A stretch of 64,000 bases of DNA from Cyanobacteria bacterium TGS_CYA1 (GCA_026129135.1 JAHCIQ010000004.1:124001-188000), one strand, 5' to 3'; counted from the stretch's first letter, positions 17,406 through 26,287 are shown. Made by a program: numbers and translations. Notes: generated by a model not told the origin, from the sequence alone.

Positions 17406-17466
17406 CTGCTAAAGTATCCTCTGATCTGTCTTTGGAGCCAGATTCTAACACCCTGACAAGCGCCTT

Positions 17467-18432
17467 GTGGAGTCAACCGTGAATAAAGTGAGCAAATTTG
17501 CGTATATAACTTTGATATTGTCCGTCGCCTGTCAATTCGCAAGTCCTTCGGTAAAAGCCGAAAGTGCTGGACAAAACGATCGAATGAAAATTTGGGATGA
17601 GGTCAATCTCGATTTTAGAAAATTTTATGCTGATGCTCTGAGCGAAAAAAGGAAAAAATTCGGGCCTGTCATCGTATGTAGTGGCGGCGAAATAATTTTG
17701 TATCGCGATGGCAAACGCTCTGCTGTAAACGTCGTACCAGAAAAATTTAGTTTCTTCAAAACAGTCGCTCATGTTCCTCTGGCTGTTTATGTAGCTTTAG
17801 ACAACCATTGCGATGAGCAATTGTCAAATTCCACACTCGAGCAATTATCGGCATTTAAAAGAAAATACAATCTTGCCGGTGAATCATTCAAGAATTGGAA
17901 TCTGAACGAAAAGACACTCGAAGTACAACAATCGATGCTCGACGATACTAATATATTTCTCGACAGAGTTATAAAAGAGAAAAAAGTGTCGAGACAATCG
18001 CTTGATTCTTTTGCTTATTCGATGAAGGATAGAATCTATAAAAACGCTGATGATGCCGTTTTCTACGAACTGGGTAAAACAGATAATCAAATTGCTTTGT
18101 GGAAAAAAGATATGAGTGAAGAGGAATGGAACAAATTGAAAGTGATAGTAGTATCACCCCATATGCCTCGAAACCAAAACAGACAAATGATTTATTTTCA
18201 GGCTTTGCTCAAAGATAAAGACGAAGGAAATAGAATTATTTATATGGATGGAGATCCCAATCAGGAAGAAAAAGCGCTAAATCTTCTTAGCGTTCACGAA
18301 CTCGACCACGATGTGGCTATAAGCTTTTTCAAAGACCCCTGGCGTATGCATCGTGATTTGCTTGGAGATGCAGGCAAAAAGTTCGTCAAAATGCATAAAC
18401 CAGGAAATGGTGGCATAGAGCTTGACCTTTAA
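17467..18432 (+). CDS. Exported protein with HExxH (zincin-like) motif, unknown family
   Basis: A 321-residue protein from GTG 17467 (GTG 17479 is also possible). A signal peptide spans about 1-30 (ITLILSVACQFASPSVKA). I do not recognise the family. Near the C-terminus SVHELDHDVAISFF contains HELDH (His277, Glu278, His281), the zinc-binding and catalytic pattern of many metalloproteases, on a predicted helix, with a possible third ligand among the Asp/His residues that follow (DPWRMHRDLLGD). The middle part is Lys/Asp-rich and helical. A secreted metallopeptidase is plausible, but a 5-residue motif alone is weak evidence. Its stop is directly followed by the stop of the convergent response regulator gene. 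Confidence 0.55.
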   Translation: MESTVNKVSKFAYITLILSVACQFASPSVKAESAGQNDRMKIWDEVNLDFRKFYADALSEKRKKFGPVIVCSGGEIILYRDGKRSAVNVVPEKFSFFKTVAHVPLAVYVALDNHCDEQLSNSTLEQLSAFKRKYNLAGESFKNWNLNEKTLEVQQSMLDDTNIFLDRVIKEKKVSRQSLDSFAYSMKDRIYKNADDAVFYELGKTDNQIALWKKDMSEEEWNKLKVIVVSPHMPRNQNRQMIYFQALLKDKDEGNRIIYMDGDPNQEEKALNLLSVHELDHDVAISFFKDPWRMHRDLLGDAGKKFVKMHKPGNGGIELDL

Positions 18433-18810
18433 TTAATCGAAATTGATTGTACGCTTCCATTTCTGCACAGCTTTTTTGAGCAGATCCTGGTCGATTGGCT
18501 TGTGAAGATAGTCGTTCATTCCAGAATCCATACATTCGATTAGAAAACCGTTTGTCGATAAACCAATTATAGGTACGTGAGCAACACCGCGATGGCGTTC
18601 TATCGTCCGGATAGCTTGAGCTGTTCTAAATCCGTCTGGATCTTCTATATCGGCGCACAAGAAAACCATGTGATACTGATTATCTTGATATTTGCGCACT
18701 GCCTCCATGCCGCTATGGGCAAAGTGTGCGTTTAATTTCAAGTTTTTCAATGTGGCTGCAAGTTCGCGCCCAAAATCGATATCGTCGTCGACGATAAGTA
18801 CTGTCTTCAT
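18433..18810 (-). CDS. CheY-like single-domain response regulator
   Basis: A 125-residue receiver domain with no output domain. The acidic pocket VDDDIDF (7-13), the phosphoacceptor Asp54 (LCADIEDPDG), the switch Ser85/Thr86 (IIGLST) and the conserved Lys104 (YLHKPID) are all present, so it should be phosphorylated by a histidine kinase, none of which is encoded nearby. It would act through protein contacts, as CheY or Spo0F do. The start ATG 18810 has GGAG 7 bases upstream. A possible 25-residue peptide gene lies just upstream on the same strand. Confidence 0.9.
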   Translation of the reverse strand: MKTVLIVDDDIDFGRELAATLKNLKLNAHFAHSGMEAVRKYQDNQYHMVFLCADIEDPDGFRTAQAIRTIERHRGVAHVPIIGLSTNGFLIECMDSGMNDYLHKPIDQDLLKKAVQKWKRTINFD

Positions 18811-18858
18811 AAATTTCTCCAGTTCTAGTTCAGGTGATGTCGAGTCGAGAGCAGAAGC

Positions 18859-18936
18859 TCAATCGACCACTTTGCACCGCTCAAGGAGCTCTAGCGACAA
18901 GGCAAATAGCCCAGCCAAACTTTTTAGATTGTTCAT
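18859..18936 (-). CDS. Possible 25-residue leader peptide with strong ribosome site
   Basis: A short reading frame on the minus strand: ATG at 18936 to TGA at 18859, coding MNNLKSLAGLFALSLELLER plus CKVVD. AAAAGGAGGT sits 6 bases before the ATG, one of the best ribosome sites in the window, which is the main reason to believe it. The peptide is amphipathic with a hydrophobic core. It ends 48 bases before the response regulator start, so it may be a leader peptide or a small membrane-active protein from the same transcript. Confidence 0.5.
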   Translation of the reverse strand: MNNLKSLAGLFALSLELLERCKVVD

Positions 18937-19164
18937 GGAGCTACCTCCTTTTACATCCTTTAACTGTTAACTGACTACTGTTTTTTATTTATTGGAGACG
19001 ACAAAAAGCATCCCTAGCCTTTGTCTTGTTGTCTCGTATCCCTTGAATAGCATACGTCCCGACAAAAAATGCATAAATCCCGAAATTCCTGAAGGCATCC
19101 TTCCTCCAACTGCATAAATAAGAGGCGTTTTCATGTTTTTGCAGTCTTATTCTTTTTCATATGG
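18937..19164. other. Intergenic region upstream of the response regulator
   Basis: Between the 25-residue frame and the 99-residue gene no further coding sequence is convincing. The region carries the ribosome site of the small frame and probably the leftward promoter of the response regulator, but I cannot point to a clear -35/-10 pair. Confidence 0.4.
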
Positions 19165-19464
19165 TTATAGAAAGCTTCTTTCATCACCTGGTTTCGATAA
19201 TCCTGAAATCTCTATGAAGGTTTTGTAGGAAGAGAATGAGGGTTTGACTATGAAATGCTTGCTTACGCCCATATTGTGATGTTTGCCTCCAGCTGGAATC
19301 GATTGATAGAAAACATATAAGCTTTCATCATCCAGAATTACCATTTTGTAAATTTGTTCCGTGTTGATGCGATTTTGTATCGCATTTTCTTCCCAGTTTT
19401 CAACCCCAATTCGCTCTGCGTTTGCCAAAGCCATTTTGATTGTGTCATCATTAAATCTGCTCAT
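19165..19464 (-). CDS. Small cytoplasmic protein downstream of the 723-residue zincin-like gene
   Basis: A 99-residue protein without signal peptide or membrane helix. The sequence is mixed alpha/beta (KMVILDDESLYVFYQSIPAG looks like paired strands) and I recognise no family. Its ATG lies 9 bases after the stop of the large upstream gene, with AAGGA at the right distance, so the two are co-transcribed. A small gene directly behind a large multi-domain gene with a possible C-terminal enzyme domain is the usual order of toxin and immunity genes; that role is inference only. Confidence 0.6.
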   Translation of the reverse strand: MSRFNDDTIKMALANAERIGVENWEENAIQNRINTEQIYKMVILDDESLYVFYQSIPAGGKHHNMGVSKHFIVKPSFSSYKTFIEISGLSKPGDERSFL

Positions 19465-19473
19465 TTACAATCC

Positions 19474-21645
19474 TTATTTCCTAAACCAATTGTTTAACTC
19501 CAGATTTTCTAAGAGTCGCGGAAAAGCTTCAAGAAGGCTTTTTTCTATCAATGGATTTGCCGCGCCACCATATGCGATAGCGTACAAATCGGTAATGGTT
19601 TGATAAAATCCAGAATTTTTGTGCAAATACTTTGGACTTAAGTCATCTAACAGTTTTAATGCTCTGCTCAGTTCTGCATTAGGTAACTTTCCGTCTTTAA
19701 TTAGCTTAGATAAATTCTCTACTGCTGCCCTTTCCATCTCATAAATTATTTCATAGTCTTTTAATCCATACAAAGAAGCCAATTGCTGACCAGCTTCATG
19801 TCGCACGATACCTCCAACACTATGAAAGTCAGAGTTATATACCAGTAGGTCTGTATCAATATCAACAAATTTCTTTGGTACCACTGACTTGGCTTTGAGT
19901 CCATCGATTGAAGCTGAAAAGGTCACGCCTGGCAAATGCTCGTTTCGTATAAGAGGGACGGACGATATTTCCGCTGACATTTTCGCTTCTTTTTTCATAA
20001 TACTTTCCAGTGTTTCAGGAAAGAAAAACTTGTGCCCCGATCGATAAAGTGCAATCAAATCTTCTAGGGGCAAATCGAAAACCGCTTGACGGCATCGTAT
20101 GTGGTGCTCAGTAACTTCTGCTGCCTTATCTACAATTTTGGATGTTATTTTTTCTTTGGCGACAGTTTCTTCGAGTTCGCGCAGCTCCTGAGCAGTCAAA
20201 ATTTTCTCGGGGCGTAATTTCTCTCCAGCTTCTTGGTAGAGCTTACGTGCTTTATCAAAAAATCCTCCGCCGCCACTTCCGCCGCCCATCATCATCAAGA
20301 AGTGCTTATCGAAAGGACCGCCAGCTGGGACTAGAATTCGGCGTGGACCGGTTTGAGCTAATTCAAGTACAGAGTCTGTGAGGATTTTGTGAAATTCAAG
20401 CGAGGTAATAAATTCTTTGGCGACGCTAAGTACTGTGCGTAATCGCTCGATACCTAGTTGCCCCGCTTTGTCGCGAGCAGAGGCGACGAGTACCTGCAAG
20501 ATGTTGTCTACCGCTTTCTCGTTTGCGATTTCGCGCTTAAGCCCCTTCGAAAACAAATGAGGAAATTCGACTACCGCATCGACATTGAGAAAGTCAAACA
20601 TTGCATTGCCAATCACTCGCCCTTGTTCTCGCTTCGACATGTGCGAATAGCGGTCAGAGGATTTGGCAATAGATTCGCCTAGGTGTGGCACTTCGTTATA
20701 AAGCCATGAGCCAACGGCGCAAGCCGTGCCTAGAACAAGTTCGAGGTCGTAGCCGATATCGCAGGCTTTGAGCATCATCCTAAGAGCCGTGCCATCGGTC
20801 ACACCGGTCCAGCCAGCGCGAGCAAGCGCTTTTACATTTTCCTTTGCTTCGTTGAGTCCTTCGCCGATGCCTATGAATTTTTCGCGCTCGTCTTCGATAA
20901 GTTGCTCCAGAGCTTGTTTGTCTGTCAGAAAATCTATCGCTTTTCCAGCAGCTATTCCTGCAAAATCAGCAAGGCGCTCAGGATGGAAAGTGTTAGAGTC
21001 TGTCGCAGTAATTTCCAGGACAGATTCAAACTTTGTCGCTGAAAGATTAAATGTCGGCGTGATCGCCGTTAACCTGTCCGACGCTTCTTGGGATTGATTA
21101 GATTCGGGGCTCAATTCTTTAGCCCTGAGTGATTTCGCTAGGTCCTGCGCGAGCTGATAAAGATCGGTCTTTTCTTGTCCTTGCGGAAGGGTGCGGGCAA
21201 ATCGCTTAAGCTCTACCACCGGCTCGAAGGCTGGGTTGGATGACGCCTCCATTTCAAGCGCCTTAAGCTCTATGAAAGACGCTGGCGCGTCGGATGCAGC
21301 AAGAGGTCGAACACGACCATCGGCGTCGAGGTCTATAAGCATCAAAGGCTCGTAATCTAAATTGAGCGCATTGTCTGAGGTTATTGCTTTGAGCGAAGTA
21401 TCGGAAAGAGTCGTATCGCCTTCGTGAGCGGCGCGATGCGCTTCCACCTGTTCCGCGCGTGTCGAGATAGTCGCATCAACCACAGTCTTTTCGGGGCTTT
21501 GCGTGCGATCCGAAGAGTCGAAATTGCGATTGAGTTTTTGCTCTTCATGCGACATAAACTGATTATGCCCCAATTGGAAGCCCTCACGAAAACTATTAGA
21601 TACAAAGCCTTGACCAATTTGTTTTCCGGTATTTATTATTGACAA
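19474..21645 (-). CDS. Large multi-domain protein with degenerate zincin-like C-terminus
   Basis: A 723-residue protein, from TTG 21645 or possibly ATG 21555 (residue 31). It has no signal peptide. Residues 1-200 are low-complexity and acidic; 200-430 are helical; a Gly-rich hinge MMMGGGSGGGGFFDKARK lies near 450-470; the C-terminal 200 residues look like one domain. There GGIVRHEAGQQLASLYG (His616, Glu617) resembles the HExGH helix of lethal-factor-type metallopeptidases, but the second His is Gln620. A later TITDLYAIAYGGA stretch resembles their E-x-x-AEAFA helix with Asp in place of Glu. It could be an inactive or altered zincin, or a polymorphic toxin with the 99-residue protein as partner. 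Codon use looks like that of its neighbours. Confidence 0.6.
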   Translation of the reverse strand: MSIINTGKQIGQGFVSNSFREGFQLGHNQFMSHEEQKLNRNFDSSDRTQSPEKTVVDATISTRAEQVEAHRAAHEGDTTLSDTSLKAITSDNALNLDYEPLMLIDLDADGRVRPLAASDAPASFIELKALEMEASSNPAFEPVVELKRFARTLPQGQEKTDLYQLAQDLAKSLRAKELSPESNQSQEASDRLTAITPTFNLSATKFESVLEITATDSNTFHPERLADFAGIAAGKAIDFLTDKQALEQLIEDEREKFIGIGEGLNEAKENVKALARAGWTGVTDGTALRMMLKACDIGYDLELVLGTACAVGSWLYNEVPHLGESIAKSSDRYSHMSKREQGRVIGNAMFDFLNVDAVVEFPHLFSKGLKREIANEKAVDNILQVLVASARDKAGQLGIERLRTVLSVAKEFITSLEFHKILTDSVLELAQTGPRRILVPAGGPFDKHFLMMMGGGSGGGGFFDKARKLYQEAGEKLRPEKILTAQELRELEETVAKEKITSKIVDKAAEVTEHHIRCRQAVFDLPLEDLIALYRSGHKFFFPETLESIMKKEAKMSAEISSVPLIRNEHLPGVTFSASIDGLKAKSVVPKKFVDIDTDLLVYNSDFHSVGGIVRHEAGQQLASLYGLKDYEIIYEMERAAVENLSKLIKDGKLPNAELSRALKLLDDLSPKYLHKNSGFYQTITDLYAIAYGGAANPLIEKSLLEAFPRLLENLELNNWFRK

Positions 21646-21800
21646 ATATTAGACCTGTGCGCCCAAAAAGGCGAAGAAGAAGATGTCCGCGTTCATCATC
21701 AATAACAATAATAATGATGATAATAACAACCATGTGTTGCGGCTCTTTCCACATGTTCTAGTTATCACACACTAAAGCATCAGTAAATAAAGGAAATAGA

Positions 21801-21823
21801 CCGCAAGCACAGTGAGCTTGCGG
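21801..21823 (+). promoter_or_regulatory. Leader hairpin just before aspS
   Basis: CCGCAAGC (21801-21808) and GCTTGCGG (21816-21823) form a perfect 8-bp GC-rich stem with a 7-base loop. CATTTTAGTTT follows, then the ribosome site GGAGGT (21835-21840) and ATG 21846. It could be a weak terminator of upstream transcription or an attenuator of the aminoacyl-tRNA synthetase gene. No T-box features are seen. Confidence 0.5.
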
Positions 21824-21845
21824 CATTTTAGTTTGGAGGTTTAAA

Positions 21846-23147
21846 ATGCAAATGGTAGAAATTGCTCAATGCCTGGCTTTTGAAGAGAAAGAGCCAAGAA
21901 AAGTAAAACTGAAAGGACATATTTATTCCTGCCGCAATTTCGGCAATTTGACTTTTCTCCATTTGCGCGACCGCACTGGCGTAATTCAAGTGGTAGTTGA
22001 AGAGCCGCGTTTACTTGCACAAGTGCAAACTCTCGCGCTTGAAACTCCGGTTCTGATTGAAGGAGAACTTGTTTCAACCCCTAAAGGTGGAAGTGAGATC
22101 AAGCTTCATTTCCTGAAAACTTTGAGCGAACCATCCTTAAATTTACCTGTGGAGATTTCCAAAGACAAAAAAATGGCTTCTCTCAATTTGAAGTCTATGC
22201 TGGATTATCGTCCTTTAACTTTGCGCAATGAGAAAACGCGGGCTATTTTCAAAATTGAAGCTGTACTGTGTGCGGCCTTTAGAGAGTTTCTTTCGTTTGA
22301 AGGATTCACCGAAATTCATTCTCCTAAAATCGTATCGACTGGCACCGAGGGTGGTGCTCAGGTTTTCAAACTCGACTATTTTGGACGTCCTGCTTTTCTT
22401 GCTCAGAGCCCTCAATTCTACAAACAAATGATGGTAGGAGTGTTCGAGCGTGTTTTCGAAATCGGACCTGTTTATAGAGCCGAAGAACATGATACGTCGC
22501 GCCATTTGAATGAATATGTCAGTATGGACTTTGAAATGGGTTTTATCGAGAGCGAAGAAGACGTAATAAACATGCAGGTTCGCTTGCTCAAACATATGTT
22601 TGCTCGGCTTGCCAAAGACTGTTCACACGAGCTTTCGCTCTGGCAGGCGCAGGTTCCTGTGATTAAAGAGACTATTCCGCAAATAGATTTAGAGGAAGCG
22701 ATTAAACTGCTCGAATCAAATTTTTTATGGAGGGCAGTGCAAGGAGACCTCGACCCCGAGGGCGAGAAATTGCTTTGTGCATATTTTAGTGAAAAAGAAG
22801 AAAGCGAACTGGTATATGTAAGACGTTATCCTCTTTCGGCAAGACCGTTTTACACTATGCCTTATGGCCAATATGCAAGTCGCAGTTTCGATTTGCTCTT
22901 TCGAGGTTTGGAAATAACCACTGGTGGTCAACGTATTCACAAAGCTGAAGAGCTTGTAGCGGGAATGCAGCGGGTAGGGCTATCTTCGGACGAATTTTCG
23001 GACTATTTGCAGTGTTTTCAATATGGAATGCCACCACATGGAGGGCTTGCAATTGGACTCGAGCGACTGGCAAAACAGTTGCTCGAATTGCCCAACGTTC
23101 GCTTAGCTAGTTTGTTCCCTCGGGACCGTCAGCGGATTTCGCCATAG
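21846..23147 (+). CDS. aspS: Aspartyl-tRNA synthetase, archaeal (non-discriminating) type
   Basis: A 433-residue class IIb synthetase that charges tRNA with aspartate in the cytoplasm. An N-terminal OB-fold anticodon-binding domain (about 15-100; VKLKGHIYSCRNFGNLTFLH) is followed by the catalytic core. Class II motif 2 is GPVYRAEEHDTSRHLNEY, the substrate region is TEGGAQVFKLDYFGRPAFLA, and motif 3 is GGLAIGLERL. Bacterial-type AspRS is about 590 residues with a GAD insertion; this one lacks it and matches the archaeal type also found in some bacteria. Such enzymes often also charge tRNA-Asn and then need GatCAB, but whether this one does cannot be told here. AsnRS is the alternative. A perfect GGAGGT precedes the start; the 3' end overlaps the next gene by 41 bases. 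Confidence 0.85.
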   Translation: MQMVEIAQCLAFEEKEPRKVKLKGHIYSCRNFGNLTFLHLRDRTGVIQVVVEEPRLLAQVQTLALETPVLIEGELVSTPKGGSEIKLHFLKTLSEPSLNLPVEISKDKKMASLNLKSMLDYRPLTLRNEKTRAIFKIEAVLCAAFREFLSFEGFTEIHSPKIVSTGTEGGAQVFKLDYFGRPAFLAQSPQFYKQMMVGVFERVFEIGPVYRAEEHDTSRHLNEYVSMDFEMGFIESEEDVINMQVRLLKHMFARLAKDCSHELSLWQAQVPVIKETIPQIDLEEAIKLLESNFLWRAVQGDLDPEGEKLLCAYFSEKEESELVYVRRYPLSARPFYTMPYGQYASRSFDLLFRGLEITTGGQRIHKAEELVAGMQRVGLSSDEFSDYLQCFQYGMPPHGGLAIGLERLAKQLLELPNVRLASLFPRDRQRISP

Positions 23148-24027
23148 ATTCTTCAGTTGAGTCTACTGGTTCGTCCAGATGAACCGATACGTCGACCAGA
23201 CCTTGGAGTCGTTCTTTCAAGGTCCGCTCGACGTGTTTGGCTATTTTGTGTCCTTCTTTGACTGAAATTTCGCCAGATACTTCAATGTGCAAATCTACAA
23301 ACGAATGGTCTTTCGCCCCACGCGATCGGACTTTATGTACTCCAATTACTCCAGGGGCTTCAAGAGCCAGTTCGGCAATTGCTTTAGGGTCATGTACCGC
23401 CGCATCAACAAGTGGTCCCATGTGAGACATGATGATCTCATAGCCGCCTTTTAAGATGAAATAAACCACTGCTAGCGATGCCACAGCATCTACGAAGTAA
23501 AGCTTGAAGTGCGCACCTATGAGTGCTGCAAGAACAGCAATACTTGTCAATACGTCTGAAAGAGTGTGTTTTGCGTCTGCTTCGAGCAAAGACGAATCAA
23601 GCTTGTGTGCCTGATCGTGTTCATATTTATGGACTAAATAGCTCACGATCATTGAGCCAATAATAATAAGGTAAGAGAGTAAACCAACTTCAGGGTGTTT
23701 ACCTGCAGGCTCTAAATAGCGGTCTAGCACTTCGTTGAAGACATGCAGGCTTGCGGTGAACATCATAAAAGAGATAGCTATAGCGGCAAGCGCTTCGAAC
23801 TTTTTATGCCCGTAAGGGTGCTCAGCATCAGGCGGTTTGAGAGATGCAGTAATTCCTGCAATGCCTACAAGATTTGCGATGGTGTCAAGAAGCGAGTGAA
23901 ATCCGTCAGCCACCATGGAAAGGGTATTGGTCACGAATCCGCAAATCAATTTGGCTAGTGAAATTACCAGATTCACTACGAAAATTTGAATAAATATGAG
24001 TTGCGTCTTATTAATTGCTTTCATCAC
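23107..24027 (-). CDS. Cation diffusion facilitator (CDF) metal exporter
   Basis: A 306-residue inner-membrane protein with six membrane helices and a cytoplasmic C-terminal domain, which exports divalent metals (zinc, or possibly iron, manganese or cobalt) against protons. The transport site residues are visible: His44/Asp48 in ADGFHSLLD (helix 2) and His154/Asp158 in KHTLSDVL (helix 5). The HPYGHKKFE loop is also typical. The C-terminal domain (EAPGVIGVHKVRSRGAKDHSFV to HVERTLKERL) is the dimerising metal-sensing part. The HD-HD site differs from the DD-HD zinc site of E. coli YiiP, so the metal is uncertain. Confidence 0.9.
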   Translation of the reverse strand: MMKAINKTQLIFIQIFVVNLVISLAKLICGFVTNTLSMVADGFHSLLDTIANLVGIAGITASLKPPDAEHPYGHKKFEALAAIAISFMMFTASLHVFNEVLDRYLEPAGKHPEVGLLSYLIIIGSMIVSYLVHKYEHDQAHKLDSSLLEADAKHTLSDVLTSIAVLAALIGAHFKLYFVDAVASLAVVYFILKGGYEIIMSHMGPLVDAAVHDPKAIAELALEAPGVIGVHKVRSRGAKDHSFVDLHIEVSGEISVKEGHKIAKHVERTLKERLQGLVDVSVHLDEPVDSTEESMAKSADGPEGTN

Positions 24028-24163
24028 ACCAATTATGCGGTATCTGCCAGCAGTTTAAACAATGATAAAGAACTGCTTGAAATCATATTTAGCATCTATA
24101 CTAAATCCTTTAAAACCGGTATCCAAGTCTCGGGCGTTCCTATTTAGCAGGACTTTGAAATAA

Positions 24164-25528
24164 ATGTCGCATTCTTTCGTTTCGGATATCTTCAACGTTC
24201 AAAAGGGAGAGCGACTGAAGACCAGTCTTTTGTTTCTCTGGTTTTTCCTTTTCATTTGCGTTTACTATATTCTGCGCCCCATTCGTCGCGGCCTCGTACT
24301 TGAAGGATTAGGCAACGACAACATGCCCTTCGTGTACATGGGCACGGCACTTGTGACTGGTGTGGTGGTATGGATATATTCCAAATTCGCGCACCTTCCG
24401 CGCAAACCGCTGATCTCGTCTATTTACGGGATTTTTATGGTCAACCTGCTTTTGTGGTGGCAGGCATTTCAATTCGAATCGAACGTGACCTCTGGTTTGT
24501 TCTGGGTCTGGCTCGATGTTTTCTCAATCATGGGCGTAACTCTATTCTGGATGTACGCAAATGATATATTCGACAGTTCAGCTGCGAAGAGATTGTTTGG
24601 TATCATCGCTGGTGGCGGCGGACTTGGTGCGGTTTTGGGAAGCACCATTACAGCTACGCTTGTAAAATTGCTTGGTACGACCAATATGCTGCTTGTAGCA
24701 GCTGGTCTCATTGGCGTTACGCTTGGCATATTCCTTTATATGGAATCTGTTTTCGCCAGAACCGGTGCTATCGATAACAAAAAGAAGAAGAAAGAAGAGT
24801 ATGACAAGAAAAGTTTCGCTCAGATTTTCGCTCATATTGGCGCAAACAAGTTCTTGCTCTTTTTGACTCTTGTAGTCTGCTTCGAGCGTATGACGCCTGA
24901 TTTCATACAGTTCCTCTATCACGAAGTGCTAACCGGTATGGCCAAAGGTTCTGCTGGAATTGCAGCTATTGACGCGCAGTTCGAGCAATGGCGCGGAATT
25001 TGTGAATTCGGTATCGAAATGTTCATTGTCGCTTATGTCATTAAGCGCTTCGGCTCTGGATTTTCGCTTGCATCATCTGGTGTTGCGATTTGCGGAAGTT
25101 TGATTGCATTTGCCATTCTTGCTAATCCCTTAATTGTGATTGCTGTTTTCCACGCCGATGAAGCAATTCGTCACTCGTGGTTCAAAGCTGCTAAAGAACT
25201 GACATATACAGTGACCAATCGCCAGGTTCTCTATATGATCAAACCAGTGATTGAAATGTTCTGCTATCGCTTTTCTCGTGGAATTGCCGGTGTTGCTATC
25301 TATCTTGTCAATACCGTTTTTGGCTGGGGCATTAATGGAATCATGGTGACCGGCGGTTTGTGCGCAGCAGCCTGGGCTATTTTCGCCTGGAAGCTAAATG
25401 ATGAATTCAGAAGACTGGAAGTGAAAGCCCAAATCGAAAAGGCTTTTACCGAAGTGCCAGATACAATGCCGCAAGCACAGGCGCAAAAAGCTGACGATAA
25501 AGAAACTCGCGAAGTCGGCTCGGTCTAA
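24164..25528 (+). CDS. Npt1/Npt2-type nucleotide transporter (ATP/ADP translocase-like)
   Basis: A 454-residue membrane protein with about eleven or twelve hydrophobic segments. The N-terminal VYYILRPIRRGLVLEGLG resembles the ILRPLKDALVV signature of the NTT (Npt1/Npt2, Tlc) family, which exchanges ATP for ADP or takes up nucleotides. A lysine-rich loop (about 205-215, NKKKKKEEYDKK) sits mid-protein. In obligate intracellular bacteria these carriers draw on host ATP; free-living homologues also exist with unknown substrates. A general MFS carrier is the alternative. The Bpt gene follows after 39 bases and the SPase homologue overlaps that, so the three may be one transcript. Confidence 0.7.
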   Translation: MSHSFVSDIFNVQKGERLKTSLLFLWFFLFICVYYILRPIRRGLVLEGLGNDNMPFVYMGTALVTGVVVWIYSKFAHLPRKPLISSIYGIFMVNLLLWWQAFQFESNVTSGLFWVWLDVFSIMGVTLFWMYANDIFDSSAAKRLFGIIAGGGGLGAVLGSTITATLVKLLGTTNMLLVAAGLIGVTLGIFLYMESVFARTGAIDNKKKKKEEYDKKSFAQIFAHIGANKFLLFLTLVVCFERMTPDFIQFLYHEVLTGMAKGSAGIAAIDAQFEQWRGICEFGIEMFIVAYVIKRFGSGFSLASSGVAICGSLIAFAILANPLIVIAVFHADEAIRHSWFKAAKELTYTVTNRQVLYMIKPVIEMFCYRFSRGIAGVAIYLVNTVFGWGINGIMVTGGLCAAAWAIFAWKLNDEFRRLEVKAQIEKAFTEVPDTMPQAQAQKADDKETREVGSV

Positions 25529-25567
25529 AATTGCTTAGAAAGCCAGTCTGTGATAGCTTTATTTTAA

Positions 25568-26287
25568 ATGAAGCTATCTAAGAGTCTATTCAGCGAACCC
25601 GAGCAGTGTGGCTATTTGCCGGACCAACAGTGGCGTTTCGAGTATAAGAAAGCCATCGAGATGACTTCAGAAGAATATACCGCATTTATTCATGACGGTT
25701 GGCGGAAATTCGGGCGTATGCTTTTTCGTCCCATCTGCAACAGTTGCTCGGCCTGCCAGCCAATAAGAGTGAGATGTGCTGAATTCAATCCTGATAGAAG
25801 CCAAAAAAGGACTCTCAAAGCAAACGAAGATCTGCAAATAAACGTGAGCCATAGCGGCATGGACAAGTCTGTTTACGACTTATATATGAGTCATCACGAA
25901 GCGCGGGCGCAAGATGTTGGATGGCGGAAGCCTACTGTTTTTGGCAGTCTTTCGCATTTAAGCTCGATGGAAGATAATCCATTTGCAATTCAAGTGTGGA
26001 AACACAAACTAAACGACAGACTGGTTGGAGTCTGTTTCGTCGAGCCTCTTTCTGATGGTTATTCTGCCATTTATTCCTTTTATGACCCCGATGAAAAGAA
26101 ACGTTCGCTTGGAACCTGGATGATTCTCAATTTGATTGAAAAAGCCAGACTTGAGAATTTGCCCTATGTTTATCTTGGTTATTATGTGGAAGGCTGCCGC
26201 TCGATGAGCTATAAGTCGACGTATTCTCCCAGTGAAATAAGAAACGAAGATGGAAGCTGGAGTAAGTTCAAGGTTTCTCAAAAATGA
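25568..26287 (+). CDS. bpt: Aspartate/glutamate leucyltransferase (Bpt)
   Basis: A 239-residue aminoacyl-tRNA-protein transferase, the usual length of bacterial Bpt. It moves leucine from Leu-tRNA to proteins with N-terminal Asp or Glu, marking them for ClpS/ClpAP degradation. Typical features are CGYLPDQQWRFEY (14-26) and GWRKFGRMLFRPICNSCSAC (44-63). Cys14 and the C-x2-C-x2-C group at 57/60/63 correspond to the conserved Cys cluster of the family. The C-terminal acyltransferase domain reads AIYSFYDPDEKKRSLGTWMI and YVYLGYYVEGCRSMSYKS. No ClpS gene is in the window. Its stop overlaps the next start (ATGA). Confidence 0.92.
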   Translation: MKLSKSLFSEPEQCGYLPDQQWRFEYKKAIEMTSEEYTAFIHDGWRKFGRMLFRPICNSCSACQPIRVRCAEFNPDRSQKRTLKANEDLQINVSHSGMDKSVYDLYMSHHEARAQDVGWRKPTVFGSLSHLSSMEDNPFAIQVWKHKLNDRLVGVCFVEPLSDGYSAIYSFYDPDEKKRSLGTWMILNLIEKARLENLPYVYLGYYVEGCRSMSYKSTYSPSEIRNEDGSWSKFKVSQK

